DNA from: Polynucleobacter sp. 31A-FELB
Lineage (GTDB): Bacteria; Pseudomonadota; Gammaproteobacteria; Burkholderiales; Burkholderiaceae
Length of the DNA: 64,000 bases
Assembly (NCBI RefSeq): GCF_018882405.1
Contig: NZ_JACVOO010000001.1
Location: 124,001-188,000 of the forward strand
Reading direction: 5' to 3'
Under the pieces are notes generated by a model. It had not been told where the DNA came from. It did not search any database and worked only from the letters and a program-made list of their open reading frames with translations. This document shows, one piece after another, positions 36,945 through 47,761 of this stretch. Position 1 is the first letter of the stretch. The number at the start of each line of letters is the position of its first letter. The translations under genes were made by a program, and so were the position numbers.

Positions 36945-37595
36945 TTAGAAACCTGATGTGTCAACAGGGGCACCTGTTTTAGACACGACCTCTTCCTTGG
37001 ATACGCCTGGAGCCAACTCTACCAACTTCAAACCCTTAGGCGTGATATCAAGAACACAAAGGTCGGTGATGATGCGACTAATTACACCCACACCAGTTAA
37101 TGGCAATGTGCACTTAGGCAAGATCTTGATTTCTTCTGTGCCGTCCTTCTTCTTGGCAACGTGCTCCATCAAGACAACTACATGCTTTACGCCAGCAACC
37201 AAATCCATGGCGCCGCCCATGCCTTTAACCATCTTGCCTGGAATCATCCAGTTCGCCAAGTCTCCATGCTCGCTCACCTGCATTGCACCCAAAATGGCGA
37301 TGTTAATTTTTCCGCCACGAATCATTCCAAAGGAATCCGCAGAAGAAAAGATTGAAGAGCCTGGCAAAGTAGTAATTGTTTGCTTGCCCGCATTAATTAA
37401 ATCAGCATCAATCGTTGCTTCAGTTGGGAACGGGCCAATACCCAATAAACCATTCTCAGACTGGAGCCACACTTCCATTCCTTCAGGAACATGGTTGGCC
37501 ACCAAGGTTGGCATACCAATACCTAAATTAACGTAGTAGCCATCTTTTAATTCTTTAGCAGCACGTGCTGCCATTTCATCTCTATTCCAAGGCAT
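36945..37595 (-). CDS. scoB: 3-oxoacid CoA-transferase subunit B
   Basis: Beta subunit (216 residues) of a two-subunit 3-oxoacid/succinyl-CoA transferase. The catalytic Glu is in [15 protein letters not shown] (about residue 49), and [11 protein letters not shown] near the N-terminus is typical. It likely converts acetoacetate to acetoacetyl-CoA using succinyl-CoA. It lies 50 bases after scoA and pairs with it; the divergent ETF-ubiquinone oxidoreductase points to organic-acid oxidation. Confidence 0.92.
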   Translation of the reverse strand: MPWNRDEMAARAAKELKDGYYVNLGIGMPTLVANHVPEGMEVWLQSENGLLGIGPFPTEATIDADLINAGKQTITTLPGSSIFSSADSFGMIRGGKINIAILGAMQVSEHGDLANWMIPGKMVKGMGGAMDLVAGVKHVVVLMEHVAKKKDGTEEIKILPKCTLPLTGVGVISRIITDLCVLDITPKGLKLVELAPGVSKEEVVSKTGAPVDTSGF

Positions 37596-37645
37596 ATCAA
37601 TCTTCCTAAATATTCTGTACTGTTTTTATATAGCGTCTATGGGTA

Positions 37646-38344
37646 TCAAGCTGCAGACAATGTGCGCTGCTCAATACGCTTCTCAGGCGTAGTGTTGAGC
37701 ACCAAGCGATGCACGTAGATACCAGGCGTATGGATCTGATCGGGATCTAACTCGCCGTTCTCCACAATCTCTTCCACTTCAGCAACAGTGATCTTGCCCG
37801 CCATTGCGACAACTGGGTTGAAGTTACGAGCGGTATAGCGATAAACCAAATTGCCAGATTTATCAGCCTTCCATGCTTTCACTAGAGAAATATCAGAAAC
37901 GATTGAGCGCTCCATGATGTAGCGCTCGCCATCGAATTCTTTTTCTTCTTTGCCTTCAGCAACCAAAGTGCCAACACCTGTTTTGGTATAGAAAGCAGGA
38001 ATACCGCAACCACCAGCACGCAACTTTTCCGCCAAGGTTCCTTGCGGAGTAAATTCCAGCTCAAGCTCACCAGCTAAAAACTGACGCTCAAACTCTTTGT
38101 TCTCGCCTACATAAGATGCAACCATCTTCTTCACTTGCCTTGAGTTCAAAAGCAAACCCAAGCCAAAGCCATCTACCCCAGCGTTATTGGCAATCGCCGT
38201 CAGATTTTGCGCGCCAAGATCCTTAACCGCTTGAATCAGGGCTTCAGGAATACCACACAAACCAAAACCGCCAACTGCGAGCTTCTGGCCATCCTTCAAG
38301 ATATCCCGCAGGGCATCCACGGCTGATGGGTAAGTCTTATTCAT
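37646..38344 (-). CDS. scoA: 3-oxoacid CoA-transferase subunit A
   Basis: Alpha subunit, 232 residues. Family motifs: [16 protein letters not shown] (the CoA-binding GGFGxxGxP pattern, about residues 21-36), the [20 protein letters not shown] region and [16 protein letters not shown]. It is the first gene of scoA-scoB. It shares a 205-base divergent promoter region with the plus-strand ETF-QO gene. Confidence 0.93.
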   Translation of the reverse strand: MNKTYPSAVDALRDILKDGQKLAVGGFGLCGIPEALIQAVKDLGAQNLTAIANNAGVDGFGLGLLLNSRQVKKMVASYVGENKEFERQFLAGELELEFTPQGTLAEKLRAGGCGIPAFYTKTGVGTLVAEGKEEKEFDGERYIMERSIVSDISLVKAWKADKSGNLVYRYTARNFNPVVAMAGKITVAEVEEIVENGELDPDQIHTPGIYVHRLVLNTTPEKRIEQRTLSAA

Positions 38345-38549
38345 AAATTCGTCCTAATATTGCCAAAAAGGGTAAAATAGTAATCATAACGCTTTAGCCT
38401 CCTAAGCCTATTAGCGTTGGGCACCAACCTGGTTTTTCTGGCTTAGAACTAAACTATGGGTGTGATTTGAGGCTAAATAAATGGCAGAAATGCTCAAAAC
38501 GCCCAAAATACCTTAAGCACCCTATTTTTAAGCAATGCGGAGAGATAAA

Positions 38550-40220
38550 ATGACTGCCCAGGAATTACTCGAACAGTTTGGCCCCAGAGAATCTATGGAC
38601 TACGACCTTGTCATCGTAGGTGGTGGCCCCGCAGGCTTATCTGCAGCCATTAAAGCAAAACAGCTAGCCAATGAATCTGGCAAAGAAATTAGCGTCTGCG
38701 TTCTCGAAAAGGGCTCTGAAATCGGCGCACATATTCTGTCAGGCGCAGTAATGGATCCCAAGGCGCTTACTGAACTCTTCCCAAACTGGAAAGAGCTAGG
38801 AGCGCCACTCGATACTGAAGTCAGTCAAGATCTGTTTTTATTTCTGACAAAAGACAGCTCATTCCAAGTTCCGAATTGGATGCTGCCCCACTGCTTCAAG
38901 AATGAAGGTAACTATATTGTTAGCTTAGCCAATGTCACTCGCTGGCTCGGTCAACAAGCCGAGAATCTCGGTGTAGAAATTTTTCCTGGCTTTCCAGCTG
39001 CAGAAATTCTATACAACGACCAAGGTGCAGTTTGTGGCGTTATTACAGGTGCTATGGGTTTGGACAAAGAAGGTCAACCTACCGATCAATTTCAACTTGG
39101 TATGGAATTGCGCGCTAAGTACACCCTGTTCGCCGAAGGTTCACGCGGTCATTTAGGCAAACAACTCATTAGCAAATTTGCATTGGATAAAGATGTTGAT
39201 CCGCAAAGCTACGGCATCGGTATTAAAGAGTTATGGGAAGTTGAACCTTCCAAGAGTAAACAAGGCCTAGTAGTTCATACCGCAGGCTGGCCTTTAGAGA
39301 GCGATACCTATGGCGGCTCATTCTTGTATCACTTGGGTGATAACAAAGTTGCTGTTGGCTTGGTGGTGGGCCTCTCCTATAAGAACCCATACCTCTCACC
39401 GTTTGAAGAGTTTCAACGCTATAAGTTACATCCAAAAATTCGTGAAACTTTTGAAGGTGGTAAACGTCTGGCCTATGGTGCTCGCGCACTCACAGCTGGC
39501 GGCTTAAATAGCCTACCTAAAACTGTTTTCCCCGGTGGCGCATTGATTGGTTGCGATGCTGGCTTCTTAAATGCCTCTCGCATCAAAGGAAGTCATGCGG
39601 CTATTAAGACTGGCATGCTTGCCGCTGAAGCTGCTGTTGCCGCACTTGCTGAGAATCGCTCTGCTGATGTGTTGGCTGCCTATCCAAATGCATTTAAAAA
39701 TAGCTGGCTCCATACTGAGTTAAGTCAGGCGCGCAACTTTAAGCCATGGATGTCCAAAGGACTTTATCTCGGCACCCTGATGGTTGGTTTAGAGCAAAAG
39801 CTTCTGGGCGGCAACATGCCTTGGACAATTCATTTAAAGCATGCAGATCATGAGTGCCTTGAACCAGCAGCACAACATCAACCAATTGATTATCCAAAGC
39901 CCGATGGCAAGATTACATTTGATCGCCTCTCATCGGTATTTATCTCCAATACGAATCATGCTGAGAATCAGCCCATCCATCTCACCTTAAAAGATGCATC
40001 GGTACCGGTGAATTTGAATCTCAAAACCTACGCAGGACCAGAACAACGTTACTGCCCTGCTGGCGTGTATGAGTATGTAGAAAAAGATGGTCAAGAACAG
40101 CTGCAAATTAATTCGCAAAACTGTGTGCACTGCAAGACTTGTGATATTAAGGATCCAAGTCAAAACATTGTTTGGATTACTCCTGAAGGCGGTGGCGGCC
40201 CTAACTACGGTTCAATGTAA
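38550..40220 (+). CDS. Electron transfer flavoprotein-ubiquinone oxidoreductase
   Basis: Membrane-associated FAD/4Fe-4S enzyme that passes electrons from ETF to ubiquinone during fatty-acid and amino-acid oxidation. The N-terminal FAD motif is DLVIVGGGPAGLSAAIKA; the C-terminus has the cluster ligands CPAGVYEY, CVHCKTCDIKDP and the typical GGGGPNYGSM end. I start at the ATG at 38550 because GGAGA is 7 bases upstream; an in-frame ATG at 38535 lacks a ribosome site. The length is 556 residues. Confidence 0.94.
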   Translation: MTAQELLEQFGPRESMDYDLVIVGGGPAGLSAAIKAKQLANESGKEISVCVLEKGSEIGAHILSGAVMDPKALTELFPNWKELGAPLDTEVSQDLFLFLTKDSSFQVPNWMLPHCFKNEGNYIVSLANVTRWLGQQAENLGVEIFPGFPAAEILYNDQGAVCGVITGAMGLDKEGQPTDQFQLGMELRAKYTLFAEGSRGHLGKQLISKFALDKDVDPQSYGIGIKELWEVEPSKSKQGLVVHTAGWPLESDTYGGSFLYHLGDNKVAVGLVVGLSYKNPYLSPFEEFQRYKLHPKIRETFEGGKRLAYGARALTAGGLNSLPKTVFPGGALIGCDAGFLNASRIKGSHAAIKTGMLAAEAAVAALAENRSADVLAAYPNAFKNSWLHTELSQARNFKPWMSKGLYLGTLMVGLEQKLLGGNMPWTIHLKHADHECLEPAAQHQPIDYPKPDGKITFDRLSSVFISNTNHAENQPIHLTLKDASVPVNLNLKTYAGPEQRYCPAGVYEYVEKDGQEQLQINSQNCVHCKTCDIKDPSQNIVWITPEGGGGPNYGSM

Positions 40221-40235
40221 GGATTGCTAGTTTAA

Positions 40236-41393
40236 TTATCTGGCTGGGTAGTGGCGAGGACGTAGTTTTCCAATCGCCATGCCTGCTAGACCACAGGCTA
40301 AAGCGGCCATCACAAACACATTACGTGGCTGAGTTGCTTCCCAGAGCCAGCCGGCAACTAAACCACCCAGCGTTCCACCTAAGCCATAAGACACTGTCGC
40401 CATTAATGCTTGGCCTCGTGCCTGCAGTGGCCCAGTAAACCAGCGTTGTAGTAGCTTTGTGGCCGCACTATGATGGGCGCCAAAAGTGCCCGCATGCATT
40501 AGCTGAGCCAGAATTAATACCCAGGTTACCGGGAAGAAAGCAATCAATATGAATCTGAATACGCCAATACCAAAGGCGATTTGTAAAACGACTTCGGCAT
40601 CCAAACGGCTTAGGACTTTGCTTTGGAAATAAAAGAAGATCACTTCAGCGCCAACACCTAGAGCCCAGAACAAACCGATCTGGAACTTGTCATAGCCTAG
40701 ATCCGCTAAGTAAAGTGAATAGAACACATATAAAGCGGCATGCGCAAAGATCATAAAAAATCCAGAGAGCAGGAACCAGCGCACATCAGGATTAAATAAA
40801 ACAATTAGGAGTTCGCCCTTGACCATCTTGCGACGCTCCATCTTCGGCTCATGAAGACGAAAGGTGTTTAATGCCAAGAAAATCAGAATCACCGCGCCCA
40901 CTATGGGGTACAACTCAATACCTTTACGCTGAAATAACTCACCAGCAAATAGAACCATTGCGATAAAACCAATTGAGCCCCACAGACGCAAACGGCCATA
41001 GCGCTTATCAAATGAATTATCTTTAAATAATGCGTGAACCGTGGCCGACTCACCCAAGGGCATCAGGCTGCTGAGGATGGTGTGGAGTACAAACATCCAA
41101 ATGAAGAATGCAATGTAGCTATGTAGAAAAAAGATGCATAAGAAAGTGACTGCGGCCAAGCAGGCGCAAAAGCGAATAATCCTAATACGATCGGATAGAT
41201 AGTCAGACAACCACCCCCAAGAGAATGGGCCGACTATTCGTGTAATTTGCAGCATGGACATTAAGACTGCGATCTCAATGACACTAAAACCTCGATCGAG
41301 AAAGAAGAGGCTGGCGTAAGGAGAAACTAAGCCAACGTAAGCAAAATATAAAAAGAAAAAGGACCCGAAGGCCCAACGCACTGAAGGTGTCAT
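40236..41393 (-). CDS. MFS transporter, PPP (HcaT-like) family
   Basis: A 385-residue membrane protein with about 12 hydrophobic segments. The N-terminal LYFAYVGLVSPYASLFFLDRG and the WGWLSDYLSDR loop match MFS_1_like/PPP-family carriers related to the 3-phenylpropionate transporter HcaT and nucleoside permeases. The substrate is unknown. It converges on the ETF-QO gene with a 15-base gap and lies 27 bases downstream of aroC. Confidence 0.8.
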   Translation of the reverse strand: MTPSVRWAFGSFFFLYFAYVGLVSPYASLFFLDRGFSVIEIAVLMSMLQITRIVGPFSWGWLSDYLSDRIRIIRFCACLAAVTFLCIFFLHSYIAFFIWMFVLHTILSSLMPLGESATVHALFKDNSFDKRYGRLRLWGSIGFIAMVLFAGELFQRKGIELYPIVGAVILIFLALNTFRLHEPKMERRKMVKGELLIVLFNPDVRWFLLSGFFMIFAHAALYVFYSLYLADLGYDKFQIGLFWALGVGAEVIFFYFQSKVLSRLDAEVVLQIAFGIGVFRFILIAFFPVTWVLILAQLMHAGTFGAHHSAATKLLQRWFTGPLQARGQALMATVSYGLGGTLGGLVAGWLWEATQPRNVFVMAALACGLAGMAIGKLRPRHYPAR

Positions 41394-41420
41394 TTTCTTT
41401 TTCTTAGCTGAATATTTTTA

Positions 41421-42536
41421 TTAATCAGTTGCAGAGCCGGGACGTGCCGCTGGTATCGGCGGAACAGTATGTTTCACATCACCACATTGAGCGCGATGAC
41501 GTAAAGCGTGATCGATTAATACCAAAGCTAGCATCGCTTCAGCAATCGGCGTTGCCCGAATGCCGACACAAGGATCATGACGGCCTTTGGTTTGCACAGT
41601 AATAGGCTTGCCATCCAAATCAATCGATTGTTTTGGACTCAGGATGCTAGAGGTAGGCTTGATTGCAATCGATACACGCAAATCTTGGCCGCTACTGATG
41701 CCACCTAAAGTGCCGCCACTATGGTTACTAGCAAAACCATCTGGATGAAGTTCATCACCATGCTCGCTACCGCGTTGTGCTACCGACTTAAAGCCAGCAC
41801 CAATCTCTACACCCTTAACAGCATTGATACCCATCATGGCATGCGCAATATCAGCATCCAACTTATCAAATAAAGGCTCACCCAATCCAATAGGCACATT
41901 ACGCGCCCGCACCTCAATCTTCGCCCCACAAGAATCCCCTGCCTTACGCAGTGAATCCATGTAAGCCTCTAACTCAGGAACGATATCGGTATTCGCGGCA
42001 AAGAAAGGATTGCTCTCAATCAGCGCCGCATCTTTAAATGGAATCTCAATCTCACCCAGCTGACTCATGTAGCCATAAAACTCAGTGCCATATTGTTCTT
42101 TCAACCACTTCTTCGCAATTGCTGCTGCAGCCACTACAGGCGCAGTCAATCTTGCTGAAGAGCGTCCACCGCCGCGAGGGTCTCGTAAACCATATTTGTA
42201 GTGATATGCGTAGTCCGCATGACCAGGTCTAAATGTTTGCAGGATGTTGCCGTAATCTTGGCTGCGTTGATCGGTATTTCGAATCAACAATCCAATTGGC
42301 GCGCCGGTAGTTTTGCCTTCATAAACGCCAGACAGAATTTCAACCTTGTCTGCCTCTTGACGTTGAGTCACATGACGCGAAGTTCCTGGTTTGCGACGAT
42401 CCAAGTCAATCTGCAAATCAGCTTCAGATAAAGACATTCCCGGAGGGCAGCCATCAACAACAGCGCCGATTGCGGGACCATGGGATTCACCAAAAGTGGT
42501 GACAGTAAAGAGAAGGCCTAAAGTATTTCCTGACAT
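41421..42536 (-). CDS. aroC: Chorismate synthase
   Basis: Last step of the shikimate pathway, FMN-dependent, 371 residues. Signature motifs: [20 protein letters not shown] at the N-terminus, [26 protein letters not shown] and the C-terminal [18 protein letters not shown]. Located upstream of the MFS gene. Confidence 0.97.
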   Translation of the reverse strand: MSGNTLGLLFTVTTFGESHGPAIGAVVDGCPPGMSLSEADLQIDLDRRKPGTSRHVTQRQEADKVEILSGVYEGKTTGAPIGLLIRNTDQRSQDYGNILQTFRPGHADYAYHYKYGLRDPRGGGRSSARLTAPVVAAAAIAKKWLKEQYGTEFYGYMSQLGEIEIPFKDAALIESNPFFAANTDIVPELEAYMDSLRKAGDSCGAKIEVRARNVPIGLGEPLFDKLDADIAHAMMGINAVKGVEIGAGFKSVAQRGSEHGDELHPDGFASNHSGGTLGGISSGQDLRVSIAIKPTSSILSPKQSIDLDGKPITVQTKGRHDPCVGIRATPIAEAMLALVLIDHALRHRAQCGDVKHTVPPIPAARPGSATD

Positions 42537-42578
42537 ATCGACATTATGTCATTTGTCAGGGCTATCAGGCTAGGCAGC

Positions 42579-43034
42579 TTAGGGGGATGCCTTTTCGGCC
42601 TCTTCTGGCCAGTCACGGATATAAGCCTTGAGCATAGTGTTCTCAAAGTCTTGGGCCTCAACTACCGATTTAGCTACGTCGTAGAAAGAAATCACGCCCA
42701 TCAGCATCTTTTGATCAATAACCGGCAGATAACGGGCATGGTCAACCAACATCATGCGACGCACTTCATCAATCTCTGTTTCCATATTGCAGGTAAGCGG
42801 CTTGGCATTCATCACGCTTTGCACTTTGAGATCGTCCAATTTACCGTGATGTTTAGCCAATGCGGCAATGACTTCGCGGAATGTCAGGATGCCCACGAGC
42901 TTGTCGTATTCCATCACGACCAAAGAGCCGATGTCGTGTTCACTCATCACCAAGACGGCGGTTTGCAAAGCAGTATCTGGCGCCACTGTAAATAGCGTGC
43001 TGCCCTTAACGCGCAATATGTCACAAACTTTCAT
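42579..43034 (-). CDS. Tandem CBS-domain protein
   Basis: A 151-residue protein made of two CBS modules (about residues 10-65 and 75-130), with GSLVVMEYDKLVGILTFREV in the first and YLPVIDQKMLMGVISFYDV in the second. Stand-alone CBS pairs bind adenine nucleotides and act as regulators. No partner domain or neighbour indicates the target. Confidence 0.85.
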   Translation of the reverse strand: MKVCDILRVKGSTLFTVAPDTALQTAVLVMSEHDIGSLVVMEYDKLVGILTFREVIAALAKHHGKLDDLKVQSVMNAKPLTCNMETEIDEVRRMMLVDHARYLPVIDQKMLMGVISFYDVAKSVVEAQDFENTMLKAYIRDWPEEAEKASP

Positions 43035-43111
43035 GTGGTCTCCAGCAATGAGTTCTCATTTAAACAATATATTCTTATGCCCCCAAGGAATCAAGGGTCT
43101 AGTGAGGGATT

Positions 43112-43972
43112 TCAGTAACGAATAACCCTAACCACCCCACTCCGAATACTAGGGAGGTTGGCAACCAGGACTGCGCCAGCCAAGGTAATCCACCATGTCA
43201 GGTAAATCCAAATGAGTGCCAATGGGAAGATGGCAAAGGCACCATAGACCGTTTTGTAAAAGGCTACATTCGTTAAAAACAGGCCAAAGCCGAATTTCAT
43301 TAATTCAAAAGTCAGCGCTGCGAATAAAGCGCCACTGAGAGCATCACGCCATTGAATTTGAGCATACGGAAGAATTTTGTAGGCCACCGAGAAAACTGAC
43401 ATTGCCAGCAGCACCGGCACCACCGTTGCAATAAATCCCAAGCCAAAACTCAAGGCCTCCGTCCAACCTTCAGCAGCACTAAATAAAAGACCGCTCAAGT
43501 AGGTTCCGACACCCAGCAAGATAGGGCCCAATATGGTTGCTGCAGAGTAGATCGCGATCTTCTTCAAAATGGGTCTGCTCTGAGTGACGCGAAAGATCTG
43601 ATTAAAAGCGCTCTCAATGACTGCCATTGTCATGATGGTCGTAATCACCAGCCCAAGCAAACCAATTAAGGTGAGGCCTTTAGCCTGCGCTGAAAATTGA
43701 TCCAAGTAGTTAAAGACCTGCTGGTTTAGCCCGCCAGGCATATAGGTATCAAGCAACCAGGCCTGAAAGGCGTATTTAATCCTGACTACACTGGGTAGAT
43801 AGCCAATCAGAATGGAAGCCACCGTTAACATCGGAACCAAGGAAAGTGTCGTTGTAAAGGCCAAACTAGCTGCAACCTGCTTCAGATTTTGGCCACGATT
43901 GCGCTCCCATATCTCTTTTCCAAGAGAGAGCCATAATTGAGGATTCTGAATGAAGCGCATCGCCCATATCAT
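43112..43972 (-). CDS. YihY/BrkB family inner-membrane protein
   Basis: A polytopic membrane protein of the YihY (Virul_fac_BrkB) family, with about six hydrophobic segments; QVAASLAFTTTLSLVPML near the N-terminus is the family hallmark. It was once mis-annotated as ribonuclease BN. The open frame begins at a TTG at 43999, but that would overlap the divergent wrbA start; I prefer the ATG at 43972 (another is at 43960). The function is unknown. Confidence 0.85.
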   Translation of the reverse strand: MIWAMRFIQNPQLWLSLGKEIWERNRGQNLKQVAASLAFTTTLSLVPMLTVASILIGYLPSVVRIKYAFQAWLLDTYMPGGLNQQVFNYLDQFSAQAKGLTLIGLLGLVITTIMTMAVIESAFNQIFRVTQSRPILKKIAIYSAATILGPILLGVGTYLSGLLFSAAEGWTEALSFGLGFIATVVPVLLAMSVFSVAYKILPYAQIQWRDALSGALFAALTFELMKFGFGLFLTNVAFYKTVYGAFAIFPLALIWIYLTWWITLAGAVLVANLPSIRSGVVRVIRY

Positions 43973-43981
43973 AAGAGATAA

Positions 43982-44587
<606 letters not shown>

Positions 44588-44596
44588 AGGCAATTC

Positions 44597-44995
44597 ATGT
44601 TCAAAAGCTGGCTCTCCAAAAATCCATATCAGCTCATTGCTACCGCAGCTTTTGTTGACCTATTCATTCTCTGCATAGCCTGGGAATGGTTTATCTCCCC
44701 ACTCAGACCTGGTGGCTCCTGGCTCATTCTGAAAGCCATCCCCCTGTTATTTGCCATTCCAGGGCTATGGAAAGGCAATGTCTACACTATGCAGTGGGCG
44801 TCGATGCTGATCTTGCTCTACATCACCGAGGGCTTGGTCCGGATTCTGGAAACGGGGGCTAATTTCTGGATGGCCGTCTTAGAAACCACCCTAGGAACGG
44901 TCGCCTTTGTTTGCCTACTGATCTACCTCAAACCCATCAAAGCACGTGCTAAAGCGGCAAAAAAAGAGCTGGCTGAGGCTGAAAAACAGGCTTAG
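44597..44995 (+). CDS. DUF2069 small membrane protein
   Basis: A 132-residue inner-membrane protein with four predicted membrane segments and a basic, Ala/Lys-rich C-terminal tail. The size and the pattern WEWFISPLRPGGSWLILKAIP fit the DUF2069 family, which is often encoded next to wrbA in betaproteobacteria. No function is known. Confidence 0.75.
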   Translation: MFKSWLSKNPYQLIATAAFVDLFILCIAWEWFISPLRPGGSWLILKAIPLLFAIPGLWKGNVYTMQWASMLILLYITEGLVRILETGANFWMAVLETTLGTVAFVCLLIYLKPIKARAKAAKKELAEAEKQA

Positions 44996-45108
44996 AGGGC
45001 TAAAAATGGTCGATTTGACTGGTTTTTGTTAATTTCTTCAAAAATATTACTTATTCCTGTCATCTCAGCCACTTTTCCATGCGTTGTATGGTCATGGAGG
45101 TGGCAAAT

Positions 45109-45294
45109 ATGTCAACAAGACTCAAACGTTGGGCCCGTGCAATTCAACAGATCGACTTGTCCAAAAGGACACCTGAAGTCGCGATTGGCTATTTAGATAG
45201 CAAATACCGCGATATCGCCTGGCGTTATATCCGCATTTTGGGCTTTGAGCGCACTATCAGCTTTATGGCTAGTAATAACTTCCACCCGGAATAA
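45109..45294 (+). CDS. Small basic hypothetical protein
   Basis: About 61 residues from the ATG at 45109 (MSTRLKRWARAIQQIDLSKR), chosen because GGAGGTGG lies just upstream; the open frame itself begins at 45079. The protein is basic and probably helical; no domain is recognised. A terminator follows 27 bases downstream, supporting expression as a separate gene. Confidence 0.6.
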   Translation: MSTRLKRWARAIQQIDLSKRTPEVAIGYLDSKYRDIAWRYIRILGFERTISFMASNNFHPE

Positions 45295-45321
45295 CTCTGC
45301 AGAGCCTTTAGCTTTCCAACC

Positions 45322-45353
45322 ACCCCAGATGAGGTATTTATCTGGGGTTTTGT
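45322..45353 (+). terminator. Rho-independent terminator
   Basis: A perfect 9-bp stem ACCCCAGAT/ATCTGGGGT with a 9-base loop is followed by TTTTGTG. It ends the small plus-strand gene and overlaps the end of the convergent MFS gene. Confidence 0.75.
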
Positions 45354-46522
45354 GTTTCTGGGGCCCTAAAAACCCAAAAGCCGAGCATTAGAAAAGCTAG
45401 GCCAGCGCATGAGCCTGAAAACAGAAATGCATAACTGGGGTTAAAGGATTCATAAAGCCATCCAAATATCAACGAGGCTGGGAGCAGCATCAATCCTGAG
45501 ATGAGGTTAAACCAACCAAAGGCTGTACCAGCCATTCCCTTTGGAGCCAAGTCTGCCACCAGCGCCTTCTCAACACCTTCTGTCGCAGCCTTAAATAATC
45601 CATAGATTGCAAATAGCCCGCACAGCATCCACAAAGAAATGCCAGAAAAACTCATTGCGATATAGAAGAAGGCGAAAGCACTCCAAGCAATCAAAATGAA
45701 ATTTTTACGACTAAATCGATCCGATAAGGATGAAAGTGGAGTTCCGAAAATAGTTGTTATCAGAGAGATGGCAGCCCAGAGCAATGGAATTTGCTCTTGG
45801 GGAACACCAAGCTCTCTGGCTCGCAATAAGAGAAACATGTCAGATGAGTTTGCTAGAGCAAAAATACCAGCAACCAAAATATAACGCTTAAATTGTGGAG
45901 GTAATCCTTGTAGAGACCAGGAGAATGGCTGGACTACAGCTTGCTCCCGCTGCGGCTCTTTAAGGCAAAGAGCTAAAGCCACCGCAATAACCCCAGGAAT
46001 GATCGCCCACAGAAAGATATCTCTTAAGGGCACATGAATCGAAAGCAAAAATGCTGCCATTAAAGGTCCAAAGACAGCGCCCGCATTATCCATTGAACGA
46101 TGCAGCCCAAATGTAATGCCACGTTGATTAGGTGCAACACTCTCCGCTAATAATGCATCTCGCGGGGAGCTTCTCAAGCCCTTACCAAGACGATCCGTAA
46201 ATCGAATACATAAAACCCATGTCCAAGAATTTGCGATTGCAATTAAAGGCCTACCAATACCGGCCAAGAAATAACCGATCACAATCCAGGGCTTTGTCTT
46301 TTTAGTCCGATCAACAATGACGCCAGAAACTAACTTAAAGATGCTGGAGGTAGCTTCAGCAATCCCCTCTATCAAACCCAGCGCTTTTGGTCCAGCCATG
46401 AGTACGGTGGCAAGATATAAAGGCATTAAGGGATACAGCATCTCGCTGGCAGCGTCATTGACAAAACTAATTAGTCCAATGAGCCAGACTGCTCGAGGAA
46501 GAGAAAATAAAGTCTTGAACAT
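45338..46522 (-). CDS. MFS transporter
   Basis: A 394-residue membrane protein with about 12 hydrophobic segments. MFS loop motifs are visible, for example RFTDRLGKGLRSSPRDALLA and LSDRFSRKNFILIAW. RLGKGLRTSPRDA-type sequences are common in a subgroup of uncharacterised carriers annotated as drug or metabolite exporters. The substrate is unknown. The 3' end overlaps the plus-strand terminator region. Confidence 0.8.
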   Translation of the reverse strand: MFKTLFSLPRAVWLIGLISFVNDAASEMLYPLMPLYLATVLMAGPKALGLIEGIAEATSSIFKLVSGVIVDRTKKTKPWIVIGYFLAGIGRPLIAIANSWTWVLCIRFTDRLGKGLRSSPRDALLAESVAPNQRGITFGLHRSMDNAGAVFGPLMAAFLLSIHVPLRDIFLWAIIPGVIAVALALCLKEPQREQAVVQPFSWSLQGLPPQFKRYILVAGIFALANSSDMFLLLRARELGVPQEQIPLLWAAISLITTIFGTPLSSLSDRFSRKNFILIAWSAFAFFYIAMSFSGISLWMLCGLFAIYGLFKAATEGVEKALVADLAPKGMAGTAFGWFNLISGLMLLPASLIFGWLYESFNPSYAFLFSGSCAGLAFLMLGFWVFRAPETQNPR

Positions 46523-46667
46523 ATTGACTCAATTTAGCATCAAATTAAATATGCACTTGACTGTCACAATCGCTTGAAACTCGACCGAATAAAACGTAGC
46601 ATCAAAGAGTAGGCGTAAGCCAATTACACAGATTTAATAATAAGCACCCTCTCCAAAGGAATACATC

Positions 46668-46955
46668 ATGAGTCAAAAAAAATTAGTTAAGCAATTATTG
46701 AAAAAATTAGACAAGCTCGAAGCCGAAAGAGAGAAGTTGATCGATAAGTTAGCAAAAGCATTGGATAAGCTGGAGAAAAAAGCACCAGCAAAGAAAGCGC
46801 CAGCTAAAAAAGCTGCGGCGAAGAAGGTGCCCGCTAAAAAAGCTGTGGCCAAGAAAGCGCCAGCAAAGAAAGTGGTAGCCAAAAAAGCTCCCGCTAAAAA
46901 GGCGCCTGCAAAGAAGGTTGTGGCGAAAAAAGTAGCTCCTGCTAAAACCGCTTAA
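46668..46955 (+). CDS. Histone-H1-like Lys/Ala/Pro-rich protein
   Basis: A 95-residue, extremely basic protein. Residues 1-41 form a charged helix or coiled coil ([20 protein letters not shown]); residues 42-95 are about ten PAKK/VAKK-type repeats ([17 protein letters not shown]). Such proteins bind DNA non-specifically, as in Bordetella BpH1-like and chlamydial Hc-type histones; polyphosphate binding is another possibility given the ppk2 gene 27 bases downstream. The strong ribosome site AAAGGA supports the start. Confidence 0.8.
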   Translation: MSQKKLVKQLLKKLDKLEAEREKLIDKLAKALDKLEKKAPAKKAPAKKAAAKKVPAKKAVAKKAPAKKVVAKKAPAKKAPAKKVVAKKVAPAKTA

Positions 46956-46982
46956 TAGTCAATTTCCTAGCAAAGGCTGCCC

Positions 46983-47756
46983 GTGAGTAAATCCTTAATA
47001 TCAGAACATACTTACGAGGCAGACTTACGACTTCTTCAAATTGAATTAGTCAAACTCCAGCGCCACATCATTCAAAAAGGTAAGCGCCTCTTAGTTATTT
47101 TTGAGGGACGCGATACTGCCGGCAAGGATGGAAGCATTAAAAGCATTACTGAAAATTTAAGCCCCCGAGATACCAAGGTTGTTGCTCTAGCAGCACCCTC
47201 CTCTGTTGAGGAGCATGAATGGTACTTTCAACGATACATTGCACAGCTACCCTCGGCCGGTGAAACCGTCCTCTTTAATCGAAGTTGGTATAACCGTGCC
47301 GGCGTTGAAAAAGTAATGGGATTTTGCACTGATGAGCAATACAAATTATTCATGGCAACAGTGAATGATTTTGAATCCTTGCTCGTAAGAGCTGATATTC
47401 AAATCGTCAAGTACTACCTAGATATATCTAAGGAAGAGCAAGCCAAAAGACTCAAAGATCGAGCAAAAGATCCGCTGAAGCAGTGGAAGATTAGCCCTAT
47501 AGATCAGAAAGCTCAAAAGATGTGGGGCGCTTACTCAGATGCTCGAGACAAAATGCTCAAGCAAACTAGCTCATCAGATGCACCTTGGACCGTCATTAAT
47601 GCAAACGATAAAAAGCTTGCGCACCTCAATTTGATTGCGGATTTGTTATCAAAATTTTCTTATCCAGAGAAAGACAAGAAAATTCTCAAGATTGATCCAA
47701 ACATTGTTTTAACTTGGCCGGTGGGATCCAAAAAACTTCCCAAGCTGTTCAAGTGA
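46983..47756 (+). CDS. ppk2: Polyphosphate kinase 2 family protein
   Basis: A 257-residue PPK2 enzyme, which moves phosphate between polyphosphate and nucleotides. The Walker A motif is FEGRDTAGKDGSIK (about residues 40-53), the lid-type Arg region is FNRSWYNRAGVE, and EEQAKRLKDR is also conserved. The start codon is GTG at 46983. It lies 27 bases after the histone-like gene and is likely co-transcribed with it. Single-domain PPK2 subclass (ADP or AMP preference) is not resolved. Confidence 0.92.
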   Translation: MSKSLISEHTYEADLRLLQIELVKLQRHIIQKGKRLLVIFEGRDTAGKDGSIKSITENLSPRDTKVVALAAPSSVEEHEWYFQRYIAQLPSAGETVLFNRSWYNRAGVEKVMGFCTDEQYKLFMATVNDFESLLVRADIQIVKYYLDISKEEQAKRLKDRAKDPLKQWKISPIDQKAQKMWGAYSDARDKMLKQTSSSDAPWTVINANDKKLAHLNLIADLLSKFSYPEKDKKILKIDPNIVLTWPVGSKKLPKLFK

Positions 47757-47761
47757 CCCAA

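Noticed and set aside
46780-46945. DNA repeat array
   Set aside because: It is the coding sequence of Lys/Ala/Pro repeats in a histone-like protein; no spacer or target structure is seen.
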